Under the pieces are notes generated by a model. It saw nothing but the letters and a program-made list of their open reading frames with translations, was not told the DNA's origin and ran no database searches. From Desulfosporosinus sp. Sb-LF (GTDB taxonomy: Bacteria; Bacillota; Desulfitobacteriia; Desulfitobacteriales; Desulfitobacteriaceae): a DNA stretch of 64,000 bases. The first letter of the stretch is position 1. Each line of letters begins with the position of its first letter. Positions 31,752 to 41,234 of this stretch are shown one piece after another. The DNA lies in NCBI RefSeq assembly GCF_004766055.1, contig NZ_SPQR01000009.1, forward strand, positions 1 to 64,000, given 5' to 3'. Both the position numbers and the translations under genes were made by a program.

Positions 31752-32867
31752 TTACTCACCCTCTTTCCTGTAAACATGTTTCCTAATGTCTTTGAAAGAG
31801 AGCATCCCAACGAGTTCTTGGCCCTTAAGAATCCCAAGATAATCAGCATCAAATTCCAGCAACAAGGAGAGCGCATCGGGTAGGGAGGTTGTCGTTTGGG
31901 CGAAAGCTTTCTGAGTGCGAAGAACTCGCTTTCTTAAGCCCTCCAGGTCACTCCCAAAATCCCTCAAATCTTCCAGAGTAAAATACCCGGAAGGCTTACC
32001 CTCCTTATTCAAGAGGAACCCCACCTCAGCACCCGCATCCTTCATTTTCTGGGCGGCACTTCGCAATTCAGGGTCTCCTACGATGCAACCGACGGATTTC
32101 ATGGCTTCAGCAACACGATATAAGTTCAATTTTTTGACGACCCGATCATGACCAATAAAATTCTCAACAAACTCATTCACCGGATTAGTTAAGATCTTTT
32201 CAGGCGTGCCAAATTGAACTAACTTACCAGCATTAAAGATGGCGATCTTGTCTCCCATCTTAATAGCTTCATTAATGTCATGCGTGACGAAAACAATGGT
32301 CTTCTTAATCTCCTTTTGCAAACGTAGGAATTCATCCTGCAAGCGGGCGCGTGCTATGGGATCGACTGCTCCGAAGGGCTCATCCATCAGCATAATCGGA
32401 GGATCCACGGCCATTGCCCTGGCTACCCCTACCCTTTGCATTTGCCCACCGCTAAGTTGAGAGGGATATTTTCCCGCAGTCTTTTCCGGATCAAGCCCCA
32501 TCATGACGAGGAGCTCTTCCACACGTTTCGCGATCTTTTCCTTTGGCCATTTGTACAACCGTGGCACGATAGCAATATTTTCAGCGATCGTCCGGTGCGG
32601 CAGTAAGCCAATCTGCTGAATCACATAGCCAATCCCCATTCTCAACTGATCCGTGTTCGTGCGTGTAATATCTTCTCCGTTAATTTTGATGACACCAGAA
32701 GTCGGTTCGATCATGCGGTTAATCATGCGCAAGGTAGTGCTTTTTCCACAGCCCGAGGGACCCACTAAAACGCAAATCTCTCCTTCTGGAATGGAAAGAG
32801 ACAATTGGTCCACGGCCGGTATCACTTGACTGGGATATTGTTTTGAGATTTGCTTTAGTTCAATCAT
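31752..32867 (-). CDS. OpuC-type ABC importer ATPase with CBS domains
   Basis: A 371-residue cytoplasmic ATPase. Walker A is GPSGCGKST (about 35-43), signature LSGGQMQRVGVARA, Walker B IMLMDEPFGAVDP and switch His FVTHDINEA. The C-terminal 120 residues form a CBS pair (VGCIVGDPELRSAAQKMKDA and YLGILKGQELVGMLSFKDI), which in OpuA/OpuC senses ionic strength or nucleotides. The ATG at 32867 follows GGGGGA. It lies between the two permease genes. CBS regulation points to osmotic as well as nutritional use of the importer. Confidence 0.92.
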   Translation of the reverse strand: MIELKQISKQYPSQVIPAVDQLSLSIPEGEICVLVGPSGCGKSTTLRMINRMIEPTSGVIKINGEDITRTNTDQLRMGIGYVIQQIGLLPHRTIAENIAIVPRLYKWPKEKIAKRVEELLVMMGLDPEKTAGKYPSQLSGGQMQRVGVARAMAVDPPIMLMDEPFGAVDPIARARLQDEFLRLQKEIKKTIVFVTHDINEAIKMGDKIAIFNAGKLVQFGTPEKILTNPVNEFVENFIGHDRVVKKLNLYRVAEAMKSVGCIVGDPELRSAAQKMKDAGAEVGFLLNKEGKPSGYFTLEDLRDFGSDLEGLRKRVLRTQKAFAQTTTSLPDALSLLLEFDADYLGILKGQELVGMLSFKDIRKHVYRKEGE

Positions 32868-32892
32868 CTGGATCCCCCTTAGCAACTTTATC

Positions 32893-33549
32893 CTAGCGGT
32901 TAATTCTTAATCCACGTGGAACAATTCTCTTCTCGATCGCCCCAAGGATTGTGTCTAATCCAATGGCAATCACAGAGATAATCAAGGCTCCAGTGACCAT
33001 CATGGGAGTGTTTGAACGAACAAGCCCTTCCGAAATAAAGCGCCCCAAATTGCGTTCTCCGATATAAGTAGCAATAGCGGCAATACCTGTAGTCATGACC
33101 ACTGTAATCCGAAAACCAGCAAAAATAATGGGCATACCTAAAGGGACAAGGATTTCGCGCATGATCTTCCCCGAACTCATCCCCATCCCTTTAGCAGCTT
33201 CGATGACATTCCGATCAACGTTTTTAACCCCGTCATAAACACTGCGAATTAAAGGCATCATTGCATAGAGAACTAAGGCAAACAGAGCCGACTTTCGTCC
33301 CAATCCGAAGTAAGGGATAGCAACCAAAATAGCAAACATCGACAAACTTGGAATGCAAAAAATCGTGTTCGCCAGTGCTAAGACCCGAGCTGCCCATTTA
33401 TCGCTTTTTGTCAACAACAGTCCAACAGGTACCCAGATCACTAAGGAAATTGTCACTGCCAACAGAACAAGGGTGAAATGATTCTTGCTATATTCCATGA
33501 TCGTCCCAGTATTTTTTGCGAAAAAATTCATAAAGTCGTTTAAGGTCAC
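32893..33549 (-). CDS. OpuC-type ABC importer permease
   Basis: A 218-residue membrane protein with about six helices and an EAA loop (EAAKGMGMSSGKIMREILVP, about 118-137). It is first in the importer operon. The start is GTG at 33549 with AGAGGGAT upstream. It is homologous to the other permease of this cluster and together they form the channel. It lies 100 bases after a sigma-54 activator gene in the same direction, but no clear -24/-12 site was found in that gap. Confidence 0.9.
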   Translation of the reverse strand: MTLNDFMNFFAKNTGTIMEYSKNHFTLVLLAVTISLVIWVPVGLLLTKSDKWAARVLALANTIFCIPSLSMFAILVAIPYFGLGRKSALFALVLYAMMPLIRSVYDGVKNVDRNVIEAAKGMGMSSGKIMREILVPLGMPIIFAGFRITVVMTTGIAAIATYIGERNLGRFISEGLVRSNTPMMVTGALIISVIAIGLDTILGAIEKRIVPRGLRINR

Positions 33550-33649
33550 TCGCTATCATCCCTCTTTCTTTTCATGCATTTTTTCCCTCTGGGACGCTTT
33601 AACGCATTATCGATCGGAGAGTCTCCTCTTAAAGGGTGGAACCTAATCG

Positions 33650-35083
33650 TTAGTTGCACGAATTGTGAATCCCCAACTTTTTTATTCGGTATTGCAGATT
33701 CTGCCTGGCTATTCCGATAGAATCGGCAGCCTTGGTAATGTTTCCGCTGTGGCTTTTCAACGCTTCCCAAAGCACTTGCTTTTCCACCTCACGCAAAACG
33801 CTGGCTAACGTGTTGGAACCCTTATTGTAGAGTTCAGAGAACGCTCCATTCTTACTAAGAAATTTCGATTTTAGATAATGGGGTAAATGGTCAATAGTTA
33901 TCACGTTTCGGCCATCCAGCATGTTCATAGCACTTTCAATAATATGCTCTAATTCACGAACATTACCTGGCCACTGGTACTTTTTGAAAACATTTTTTAA
34001 TTCAGCACTCATTAAAACGCTTTCTAAGCCATAAATTCTTTGATATTTGTTCAGGAAATAATCGATTAAGGTCTCTATATCTTCCTTCCGTTCTTTTAGC
34101 GGAGGAATGAAGAGTGTCATAACCGCTAAGCGATAAAAAAGATCGTTGCGCAAACTTCCGTTATCGACCGATTCCCATGGATCGACATTGGTCGAACTGA
34201 TGACCCTGCAATGAACCGGAATCTCCGTGGTCCCCCCGACGCGCCTCACCATCTTTTCTTGCAAGACACGTAAGAGCTTAGCCTGGAGGGCAATACTCAT
34301 GGAATTCAGTTCATCCAAAAACAAAGTCCCATTCCCCGCTTGTTGAAACAGCCCCTTCGATTCTACTGCCCCTGTAAAAGCTCCTTTCGCCGTGCCAAAA
34401 AGAATACTTTCCAGCAAAGTTTCAGGAATCGCGGCACAGTTAATGGCCACGAAGGGTTCATATTTTCGAGCACTGTGATTATGGATCGCTTGGACCACTA
34501 ATTCCTTGCCTGTGCCTGTTTCTCCGAAGACTAAGATAAATCCATCTGCCAAGGCCGCTTTCTTTGCTGAATCAATTAGGCTCTGCATCACCGGACTTGA
34601 AAAGACGATCGAAGCGAAGGTATAGCGAGTGCCATTATTCCCACGCTCGTCAAGCCCTTCCAAACCAATTTGATCCTGTAACTGCATAGTCTTAGTCAAC
34701 AACTCTTTGTATTTAGTAATGTTTTTACACACCGAGTAGACAGCTACAACCTCACCATTTTCTACCACTGGAAAGGTACTGGCAACAATGTTGACCTCTT
34801 TCCCTTGGTTGGTAAAATAAGTTTTATGCTTATCCAGAACAGGTTCTTTCGTGAAGACAACCCTTAAATGCTCACTGCTTTCTACCGTCACCGCATCGTA
34901 TACTTCTGTTAAATACTTCCCGACCACGTTTTCCGATATTAAGTCTTCGAGTTTTGCCATTTCGGAGTTGTAGAAAATTATTTTTCCCTCGCAGTCTGTA
35001 ACAATGACCCCTTCTTCAATCGAATTAAAGAGTTGCCTAAAAACTTGCGTTAAAACATCCATGGGCAAACTATCACTAGGCAC
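33650..35083 (-). CDS. Sigma-54-dependent transcriptional activator (PAS-AAA+-Fis HTH, RocR-like)
   Basis: A 477-residue enhancer-binding protein. PAS domain at about 10-130 (FNSIEEGVIVTDCEGKIIFY). AAA+ domain with Walker A GETGTGKE, contact loop GAFTGA, Walker B TLFLDELNS and arginine-finger region WPGNVRELEHI. The C-terminal Fis-type HTH ends GIARQNLQYRIKKLG. The start is GTG at 35083 with GGGAGGT upstream. The gene begins four bases after the stop of an FAD-binding dehydrogenase subunit and precedes the ABC importer. It is the second activator available for the sigma-54 promoters of this window. The inducer is unknown. Confidence 0.92.
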   Translation of the reverse strand: MPSDSLPMDVLTQVFRQLFNSIEEGVIVTDCEGKIIFYNSEMAKLEDLISENVVGKYLTEVYDAVTVESSEHLRVVFTKEPVLDKHKTYFTNQGKEVNIVASTFPVVENGEVVAVYSVCKNITKYKELLTKTMQLQDQIGLEGLDERGNNGTRYTFASIVFSSPVMQSLIDSAKKAALADGFILVFGETGTGKELVVQAIHNHSARKYEPFVAINCAAIPETLLESILFGTAKGAFTGAVESKGLFQQAGNGTLFLDELNSMSIALQAKLLRVLQEKMVRRVGGTTEIPVHCRVISSTNVDPWESVDNGSLRNDLFYRLAVMTLFIPPLKERKEDIETLIDYFLNKYQRIYGLESVLMSAELKNVFKKYQWPGNVRELEHIIESAMNMLDGRNVITIDHLPHYLKSKFLSKNGAFSELYNKGSNTLASVLREVEKQVLWEALKSHSGNITKAADSIGIARQNLQYRIKKLGIHNSCN

Positions 35084-35087
35084 TCTG

Positions 35088-35996
35088 TTACCTCCCGTTT
35101 TGGTTCAAATACATAGACATCTGCCCTGGAAATAGATCTGCAAGAAGATCATAGGCTAAACCCTGAATGGCCTGGCGTTTATAGTCTTGCGAATACCGAC
35201 CAGGAATAGCCCGATCGACGGCCTCAGTCAATCTCTCGGCAATCTCTTGTGCGAGACCCTCATTTACGCTCTTTCCCTGCAACGCCTGTTCTAGCTCTGC
35301 CAGACGAAATGGAGTCCGCCCTAAGGCTCCCACAGCCCATCTTGATTGATGTATACGTCCGCTTTCTGAGTCCACTTCAAACCACGCCGCCATATTCAGA
35401 CGAGCAATGGTTACCGTAGTACGACTGCCCACTTTGGCAAATCCGCTTAGGACTTGTGCTTTCGCCTCTGTTTCCCATACCGGGAAGTCAATTTCCGTGA
35501 TCAATTCTTTGGCCTGTAGGCCTGCTCCGCCGCTTGCTGCTTGTAGCTCTGCAAACGAGACTCTCCTTGACCCCCGGGGTCCTAGAATACTCACCCATGC
35601 TTCAAGAGCTAACAATGTAGGAAGGCTATCGCCTGCTGGTGAGGCCTGGGCAATATTACCTCCCAGAGTAGCTCGGTTGCGAATCTGAGTGGAACCAACC
35701 TGAGAAGCAGCTTGCCCCAGACATCGAGCATTCTTCCAGATGAGACTGTTCTCACGGATTTGAGTGAACGTTGTGGCACTCCCAATTCTGAGCCTGCCCT
35801 TTTCTTCTTTTATGTAATTAAGCTCTGGAATTTGGGATAGATCAACAACCCAAGCCGGCTTAATCTGCCCGCTATTTAACTGAAGGACCAGATCAGTCCC
35901 TCCACTTATGAAAATAACTTCCCCCTCAAGGCGCGGAAGGGTGTCAGCAACCTCTAGAATATTAATTGGACAGACAAACTGAAATTCCTGCATCAT
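35088..35996 (-). CDS. FAD-binding subunit of a molybdenum hydroxylase (XdhB/CoxM-like), orphan
   Basis: A 302-residue protein of the xanthine-dehydrogenase medium-subunit family, which binds FAD and passes electrons from 2Fe-2S clusters to an acceptor. FAD motifs are ISGGTDLVLQLNSG (about 31-44) and ATLGGNIAQASPAGDSLPTL (about 112-131). The C-terminal CO-dehydrogenase flavoprotein domain contains VGALGRTPFRL. No large molybdopterin subunit or 2Fe-2S subunit is nearby. Instead it is followed at four bases by a sigma-54 activator gene, suggesting one transcript. Either a partner gene is elsewhere or it is a relic. Confidence 0.87.
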   Translation of the reverse strand: MMQEFQFVCPINILEVADTLPRLEGEVIFISGGTDLVLQLNSGQIKPAWVVDLSQIPELNYIKEEKGRLRIGSATTFTQIRENSLIWKNARCLGQAASQVGSTQIRNRATLGGNIAQASPAGDSLPTLLALEAWVSILGPRGSRRVSFAELQAASGGAGLQAKELITEIDFPVWETEAKAQVLSGFAKVGSRTTVTIARLNMAAWFEVDSESGRIHQSRWAVGALGRTPFRLAELEQALQGKSVNEGLAQEIAERLTEAVDRAIPGRYSQDYKRQAIQGLAYDLLADLFPGQMSMYLNQNGR

Positions 35997-36190
35997 GATT
36001 CAAGTCCCTTCATGTTTCTGGCTCATCTATCACTAAAATATCCCAGTTATATTTAATTGATATTAATTCGATGGCAAGCTTAAGATCCCTTCTTCATCAC
36101 AACAGAAAAGGCTTAATTATTTTGCACTACCCCTAAAATTTTGGCACCCTTCGTATATCTTCCTCGACAGATAATGCATTGTGCAAGCTA

Positions 36191-36231
36191 AAAAGGAGAG
36201 GGCCTAGACGTTTCACGTCCAAACCCTCTCC
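36191..36231 (-). terminator. Intrinsic terminator of the large surface-protein gene
   Basis: GGAGAGGG and CCCTCTCC enclose an inner GACGT/ACGTC stem. On the minus strand it is followed by TTTTTAGC. It lies 57 bases after the stop at 36288. Confidence 0.8.
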
Positions 36232-36287
36232 AAAAGGATATATCCTGCTCCCCCAATCTCGTTGCCTACGCTTATTGGCACCCCTGC

Positions 36288-39200
36288 TTAATAATTTGTC
36301 ACGCTGTCAGCAGCTTGAAACCATTTCAATACTTGAAGTAAATCAATTGTGGTTGTTTCATCGAGAGCTTTGGTTGAATCTGTTAAATCGTTTGCATTAG
36401 TTACTGAGTTGTTACTTAGATCATACCATAAGCCATTGAAAGATTTGAAGTAGATATGTTGGCCAGGTGCTGTAGCCATTGCTTCTAGAACATTAGCTTG
36501 AGTTAATCCATTTGTGTTCAATCGTTGGAATAAATATTTGCCAACTAGCACTGAGTTGTTGAGAACATAAGCTTTAATAGTACCCAAAGTAGTCGTACCA
36601 CTAATCGCAGCCGGTACTGTAAACGTATTCGCGCTCATCTGTTGCTCGCTCAAGTAACTCACGCTATAGACAACGTTTTGATTAAACGAAACGGGCTTGA
36701 TGTTTGGCACGTTCAAATAAAGTGTCACATTATCTCCACCAGTGTAACTTGCACTAACTGGGATCGGTGCACTACCATTAATGGACATTGTCACTAAAAA
36801 CATAGATGTTGTCGGCCCCCCAGTTGAATTCCAGGATGGATCAACTCCGCTCATGGTTAATGTGATTGTTCCATTTACTGCTGATACGTGTTGCAAAGTA
36901 ACTGCTCCGCCTGAATTACTCACCGTCAAATTGAATGAACCAGTGATACTGCTTCCAGTACTATCCGTCACTGTCACCGGTATACCATTCCAAGTTCCTC
37001 CCATTATTGGTGTCCCGCTCAATACCCCATTCGAACTAATGCTGAGACCATCAGGATAATCTGAAGGCTCCCCGGCTGGAATAGGTAGGCTGAATGTATA
37101 TCCACTGCCCCCGGTCGCAACAAAAGTATAGCTATACGGTGTACCTACCACTGCTTGAGGTAGATCCTGTGGACTCACAAACGCCAGGAGAGTATTTGTT
37201 GCATCTATAGCTTCGAACGCTCTGTTATATTTTGCAGCATAATCTTTTGCAGTAGATGAGACATATCCTATAATCTTTGTGGCGGCTGGAATTGTGTATG
37301 AACCATCAATTATTGTTGTTGCCGAGTTAAATCTAATAGCAGATAAGCCTGTGCAACCATCAAAAACATCGTTGCCTATACTTGCTACTCCTGCAGGAAT
37401 ACTAATCGTAGTTAGGCCTGTGCAACCGGCAAAAGTCACGTTGCCGATACTTGTTACTCCTTGCGGAATAGTAATACTCGTTAAGCCTGTACAATTTATA
37501 AAGGCCCTGTCGCCGATACTTGTTACACTCTCCGGTATGCTAACAGAAGTTAAGATTGAGTAATAGGCAAAAGCCTGGTAACCAATACTTGTTACCGGAA
37601 ACCCTCCCAAGGAATTTGGTATTGTAACATCTCCTCCAGTCCCTGTGTATCCCGTAATTTGGGCTTTGCCATCTGCTACATTATAAGAATAATCAGGCAT
37701 CTGTGGAGCGGCTACTATCTGCACTTTGTACGTGACAGTCTTACCACCCACTGTTATTGTAAGCACTTGGTCTGTCGCTGCTACTGTATTGTCAAAGCCC
37801 GTTATATTCGCAGCAGTTATGGCCTCAGGCGTAGTGCTACCATCGTTAAATGTACCAATTATCACCAATCCTGTAATATCTAGTGCATCCCCTACGGTAT
37901 AGTGTAATTTGGTGGCTGGAGTACTTATGGTAATACTTTGTAGAATATTTGTTGCGTCTATAGCTTCGAATGTTCTTCCATATTTTATAGCGTAATCTTT
38001 TGCGGTAGATGGGTCATATCCTATAATTTTTGTAGCTGTCGGAATTGTACTCGCGCCAATAATTATTGTTGTTGTCGAATTAAATACTATAGTATTTAAG
38101 CCTGTGCAACCTTTAAAAGCCGACTCTCCGATACTTATTACTCCTTGTGGTATGCTGATACTTGTTAAGCCTGTGCAATCCTGAAAAGCCAAATCACCGA
38201 TACTTGTTACAGGAAGTCCACCTAATGCACTTGGTATTGTAACATCTCCTCCAGCCCCTGTGTACCCCGTAATTTGGGCTCCGCTAGCTGTTAGAATATA
38301 AGTATAATCGTTTGCCGGTTTCTGCTCAAACACCGCTGTCACTGTAACATTTGCTGCTGGCATAGTGAAGCTTGTGCCGATGATGACGTGATCCGTTCCA
38401 TCATTGTACTTCAGCGTTCCTGCTTTCAGTTGCATACCTTCATCTGGAGTTATTGTGAGATTGATGGCTGTCCCGGTAATTGCCAATGTTGGGTTCGCTG
38501 TAATATTACCATCTGTTAGAGTTCCAATACTGACGCTGTAGTTTGTTGTGCCAATAGCTTCGAACGCCCTGTTATATTTTGCAGCATAATCTTTTGCAGT
38601 AGATGGGTCATATCCTATAATCGTTGTTGTAGACGGAATTGTATCTATACCATCATTATTAGATATTGTTGTTGTTGACGAGTTAAACCTGAGAGTAGTT
38701 AAGCTATCGCAGAAAGCGAACGCCCCCCAGCCGATACTTGTTACACTTTGCGGAATGCTAATACTAGTTAAGTGATCGCAGTTGTAAAAAGCCTGGTAGC
38801 CGATACTTGTTACACTTTGCGGTATGCTAATACTAGTCAAACCTCTGCATGAGCTAAAAGTCCCTTCGCTTATACTTGTGACTCCTTGCGGAATGCTGAT
38901 ACTAGTTAAGCTTCGGCATCCGAAAAAGGCCCCTTCGCTTATATCTGTAACTCCTTGCGGAATGCTGATACTAGTTAAACCTTCGGGACATGCTATTAAA
39001 CTAGTCCCTGCTTTGTTATAAAGCACACCATCTATACTCTCATAGTTTAAATTATCAACAGCTACTGAAATACTAGTTAAGGAATCGCAATTTTCAAAAG
39101 CATAGTCGCCGATACTTGTTACCCCTTGCGGAATATTTATAGTAGTCAAACCAAAGCATCCGCCAAAAGCTCCCCAGCCGATATTTGTTACTCCTTGCGG

Positions 39201-40979
39201 TATGTTAATATTAGTTAATAACCATCCGCAATAGAAAAAAGCCCCGTCGCCGATACTTGTTACCCCTTGCGGAATGCTAATACTAGTTAAGGGGCAAAAT
39301 TGAAAAGCATAGTTGCCGATACTTGTTACTGGGGCTCCTCCTAATGTACCTGGTATTACAACATCTCCTCCAGACCCTGTGTACTTCGTAATTTGGGCTT
39401 CGCCATCTGTTACCGTGTATGTGTAATCAGGGTTTACATTTGCTGCTACGTTGACTGTAATTGCCTGGCTAGTAGTTTTACCGTTGACCGTGATCAAAAT
39501 TGCCGTATCTGCCAGAATAAGGGCATCGCCATCTGCTTTGATTGTTGCTATGTTATTCTCAGCAAAATTTGAAAGAGCAACATCTTGTATGGTTGAATCT
39601 GATTTGTTTAAGGATACAACTAAACCGCTTAAGTCTAAGGTATCACCGGCATAATAAGCTACTTTTGTTGGTGCTGTTTTTACTACTACACTGTTTACTG
39701 TTACTGCAAGATTTACCGTCCACTTCGCGTATAGCGAAATATCCGTCATCACGCTATCAGTACTGAAATCCCACGCATTGATGCAACTAGATTCCTTGTA
39801 CCAGCCACCGAAGGCGTATCCCGTCCGTGTCGGAGCTGTCGGTGCGATTATGGCGGAGCCGGAGGTGACATTGTTTATGCTCGATACCGCACTGCCTTCC
39901 TGAGAGTCAAAGGTCACGGTATAGGATGATACAGATTGAATGATCGTACCGTAGTCGCCCACCGCCACGAATGTGCTGTTGCCGCAGGTTACTCCTCTGA
40001 GAGGATAACTGGTGTTTGACCAATTCCAGGTCGCTCCGTCCAGTGAGGTCAAGAACTTGCCGTATTTGCTCACCGCTACGAAGGTATTGTTGCCGTAAGT
40101 TACTCCGCTGGGATAATAGTTGCTGCTTGAAATACGGGTTGTCCAGACCGCTCCGTCCGGTGAGGTCAGGATCACTCCGTTGTAACCCATCGCCACGAAT
40201 GTGCTGTTGCCGTAGGTTACTCCTTTGAAAAAATCTTCGCTCCATGATCTTCGGGTTGTCCAGGTTGCTCCGTCCGGTGAGGTCAGGATCGTGCCGTACC
40301 AGTTCGTGTATCCGTCCGCGCCGTAGGCACCCACTGCCACGAATGTGCTGTTGCCGTAGGTTACTCCACTGAGAGAATTGGCGGTGATTGCGTTTCGGGT
40401 TGTCCAGGTCGCTCCGTCCGGTGAGGTCAGGATCGTGCCGGCGTCGCCCACCGCCACGAATGTGCTGTTACCGTAGGTTACTCCAACGAGAGAATTGGTG
40501 CTGCCTGAGCTTCGGGTTGTCCAGCTCGCTCCGTCCGGTGAGGTCAGGATCGTGCCAGCGTCGCCCACTGCCACGAATGTACTGTTGCCGTAGGTTACTC
40601 CAGCGAGAGAATTGGTGCTGCCTGAGCTTCGGGTTGTCCAGCTCGCTCCGTCCGGTGAGGTCAGGATCGTGCCAGCGTCGCCCACTGCCACGAATGTACT
40701 GTTGCCGTAGGTTACTCCAGCGAGAGAATTGGTGCTGCCTGAGCTTCGGGTTGTCCAGCTCGCTCCGTCCGGTGAGGTCAGGATCGTGCCAGCGTCGCCC
40801 ACTGCCACGAATGTACTGTTGCCGTAGGTTACTCCAGCGAGAGAATTGGTGCTGCCTGAGCTTCGGGTTGTCCAGCTCGAACCGTTTGCTGAGGCTGATC
40901 CTGGGACACCCACTATAAAAATAACCAACAACATAAAGGAAAGTACTAAATACATAAACTGATTAAATTGTTTTATCAT
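36288..40979 (-). CDS. Large secreted repeat protein (propeller-like repeats, Ig-like and BspA leucine-rich repeats)
   Basis: A 1563-residue exported protein. The signal peptide is about residues 1-33, ending VPGSASA. Then come eight repeats of about 39 residues with core GVTYGNSTFVAVGDAGTILT, the first four almost identical, likely a beta-propeller. Next are a Listeria-Bacteroides (InlB-B) repeat (YAFGGWYKE), an Ig-like segment, several BspA-type LRR blocks (VTSIGDGAF, LTSISIPQG) separated by Ig-like segments, and a putative He_PIG domain. No sortase or SLH anchor is seen at the C-terminus. The ATG at 40979 follows GGGAGG. It is probably a surface-associated adhesin or binding protein; the ligand is unknown. 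Confidence 0.87.
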   Translation of the reverse strand: MIKQFNQFMYLVLSFMLLVIFIVGVPGSASANGSSWTTRSSGSTNSLAGVTYGNSTFVAVGDAGTILTSPDGASWTTRSSGSTNSLAGVTYGNSTFVAVGDAGTILTSPDGASWTTRSSGSTNSLAGVTYGNSTFVAVGDAGTILTSPDGASWTTRSSGSTNSLVGVTYGNSTFVAVGDAGTILTSPDGATWTTRNAITANSLSGVTYGNSTFVAVGAYGADGYTNWYGTILTSPDGATWTTRRSWSEDFFKGVTYGNSTFVAMGYNGVILTSPDGAVWTTRISSSNYYPSGVTYGNNTFVAVSKYGKFLTSLDGATWNWSNTSYPLRGVTCGNSTFVAVGDYGTIIQSVSSYTVTFDSQEGSAVSSINNVTSGSAIIAPTAPTRTGYAFGGWYKESSCINAWDFSTDSVMTDISLYAKWTVNLAVTVNSVVVKTAPTKVAYYAGDTLDLSGLVVSLNKSDSTIQDVALSNFAENNIATIKADGDALILADTAILITVNGKTTSQAITVNVAANVNPDYTYTVTDGEAQITKYTGSGGDVVIPGTLGGAPVTSIGNYAFQFCPLTSISIPQGVTSIGDGAFFYCGWLLTNINIPQGVTNIGWGAFGGCFGLTTINIPQGVTSIGDYAFENCDSLTSISVAVDNLNYESIDGVLYNKAGTSLIACPEGLTSISIPQGVTDISEGAFFGCRSLTSISIPQGVTSISEGTFSSCRGLTSISIPQSVTSIGYQAFYNCDHLTSISIPQSVTSIGWGAFAFCDSLTTLRFNSSTTTISNNDGIDTIPSTTTIIGYDPSTAKDYAAKYNRAFEAIGTTNYSVSIGTLTDGNITANPTLAITGTAINLTITPDEGMQLKAGTLKYNDGTDHVIIGTSFTMPAANVTVTAVFEQKPANDYTYILTASGAQITGYTGAGGDVTIPSALGGLPVTSIGDLAFQDCTGLTSISIPQGVISIGESAFKGCTGLNTIVFNSTTTIIIGASTIPTATKIIGYDPSTAKDYAIKYGRTFEAIDATNILQSITISTPATKLHYTVGDALDITGLVIIGTFNDGSTTPEAITAANITGFDNTVAATDQVLTITVGGKTVTYKVQIVAAPQMPDYSYNVADGKAQITGYTGTGGDVTIPNSLGGFPVTSIGYQAFAYYSILTSVSIPESVTSIGDRAFINCTGLTSITIPQGVTSIGNVTFAGCTGLTTISIPAGVASIGNDVFDGCTGLSAIRFNSATTIIDGSYTIPAATKIIGYVSSTAKDYAAKYNRAFEAIDATNTLLAFVSPQDLPQAVVGTPYSYTFVATGGSGYTFSLPIPAGEPSDYPDGLSISSNGVLSGTPIMGGTWNGIPVTVTDSTGSSITGSFNLTVSNSGGAVTLQHVSAVNGTITLTMSGVDPSWNSTGGPTTSMFLVTMSINGSAPIPVSASYTGGDNVTLYLNVPNIKPVSFNQNVVYSVSYLSEQQMSANTFTVPAAISGTTTLGTIKAYVLNNSVLVGKYLFQRLNTNGLTQANVLEAMATAPGQHIYFKSFNGLWYDLSNNSVTNANDLTDSTKALDETTTIDLLQVLKWFQAADSVTNY
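40367..40880. repeat. 117-bp tandem DNA repeat inside the surface-protein gene
   Basis: Units start with C-A-(G/A)-C-GAGAGAATTGGTG at 40484, 40601, 40718 and 40835, exactly 117 bp (39 codons) apart. The three central ones are nearly identical in DNA as well as protein. Diverged units continue to about 39930. High identity at silent sites indicates recent duplication or gene conversion. Confidence 0.9.
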
Positions 40980-41128
40980 ATTAATCCTCCCACTACTTAA
41001 ATTTTCCCTGACCAAGAATTAAGACACCTCCGTACGTATTTCCCCGCACTCCATCCTAAACCATAAAAATTGATGCATTGAATTAGTTCCTGACCATTTC
41101 GCAGTGGGAGAGTTCTTAGACGCCTTCT

Positions 41129-41218
41129 TTATTGCATTTCCATCTTACATTGCACAATAGGGTTTCTACCCTGGCATAACGCAAGCACAAATAACTTCTT
41201 TAAGCCTTTGTCCCTCAT
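41129..41218 (-). CDS. Possible 29-residue peptide after the FecR-domain gene
   Basis: Starts MRDKGLKKLFVLALCQGR, with GAGAGG seven bases upstream, 16 bases after the stop of the FecR gene. There is no family and no clear membrane span. The remainder of the 40980-41234 gap has a small hairpin (AGGGT/ACCCT) but no recognised riboswitch. Confidence 0.25.
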   Translation of the reverse strand: MRDKGLKKLFVLALCQGRNPIVQCKMEMQ

Positions 41219-41234
41219 GGATATCCTCTCAATG

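Noticed and set aside
40367-40880. CRISPR array
   Set aside because: The repeats are 117 bp, contiguous and in frame with a long coding sequence, with no spacers.
40388-40918. Arginine/cysteine-rich open frame opposite the surface-protein repeats
   Set aside because: It is an antisense shadow of the 117-bp tandem repeat with no start signal of its own.
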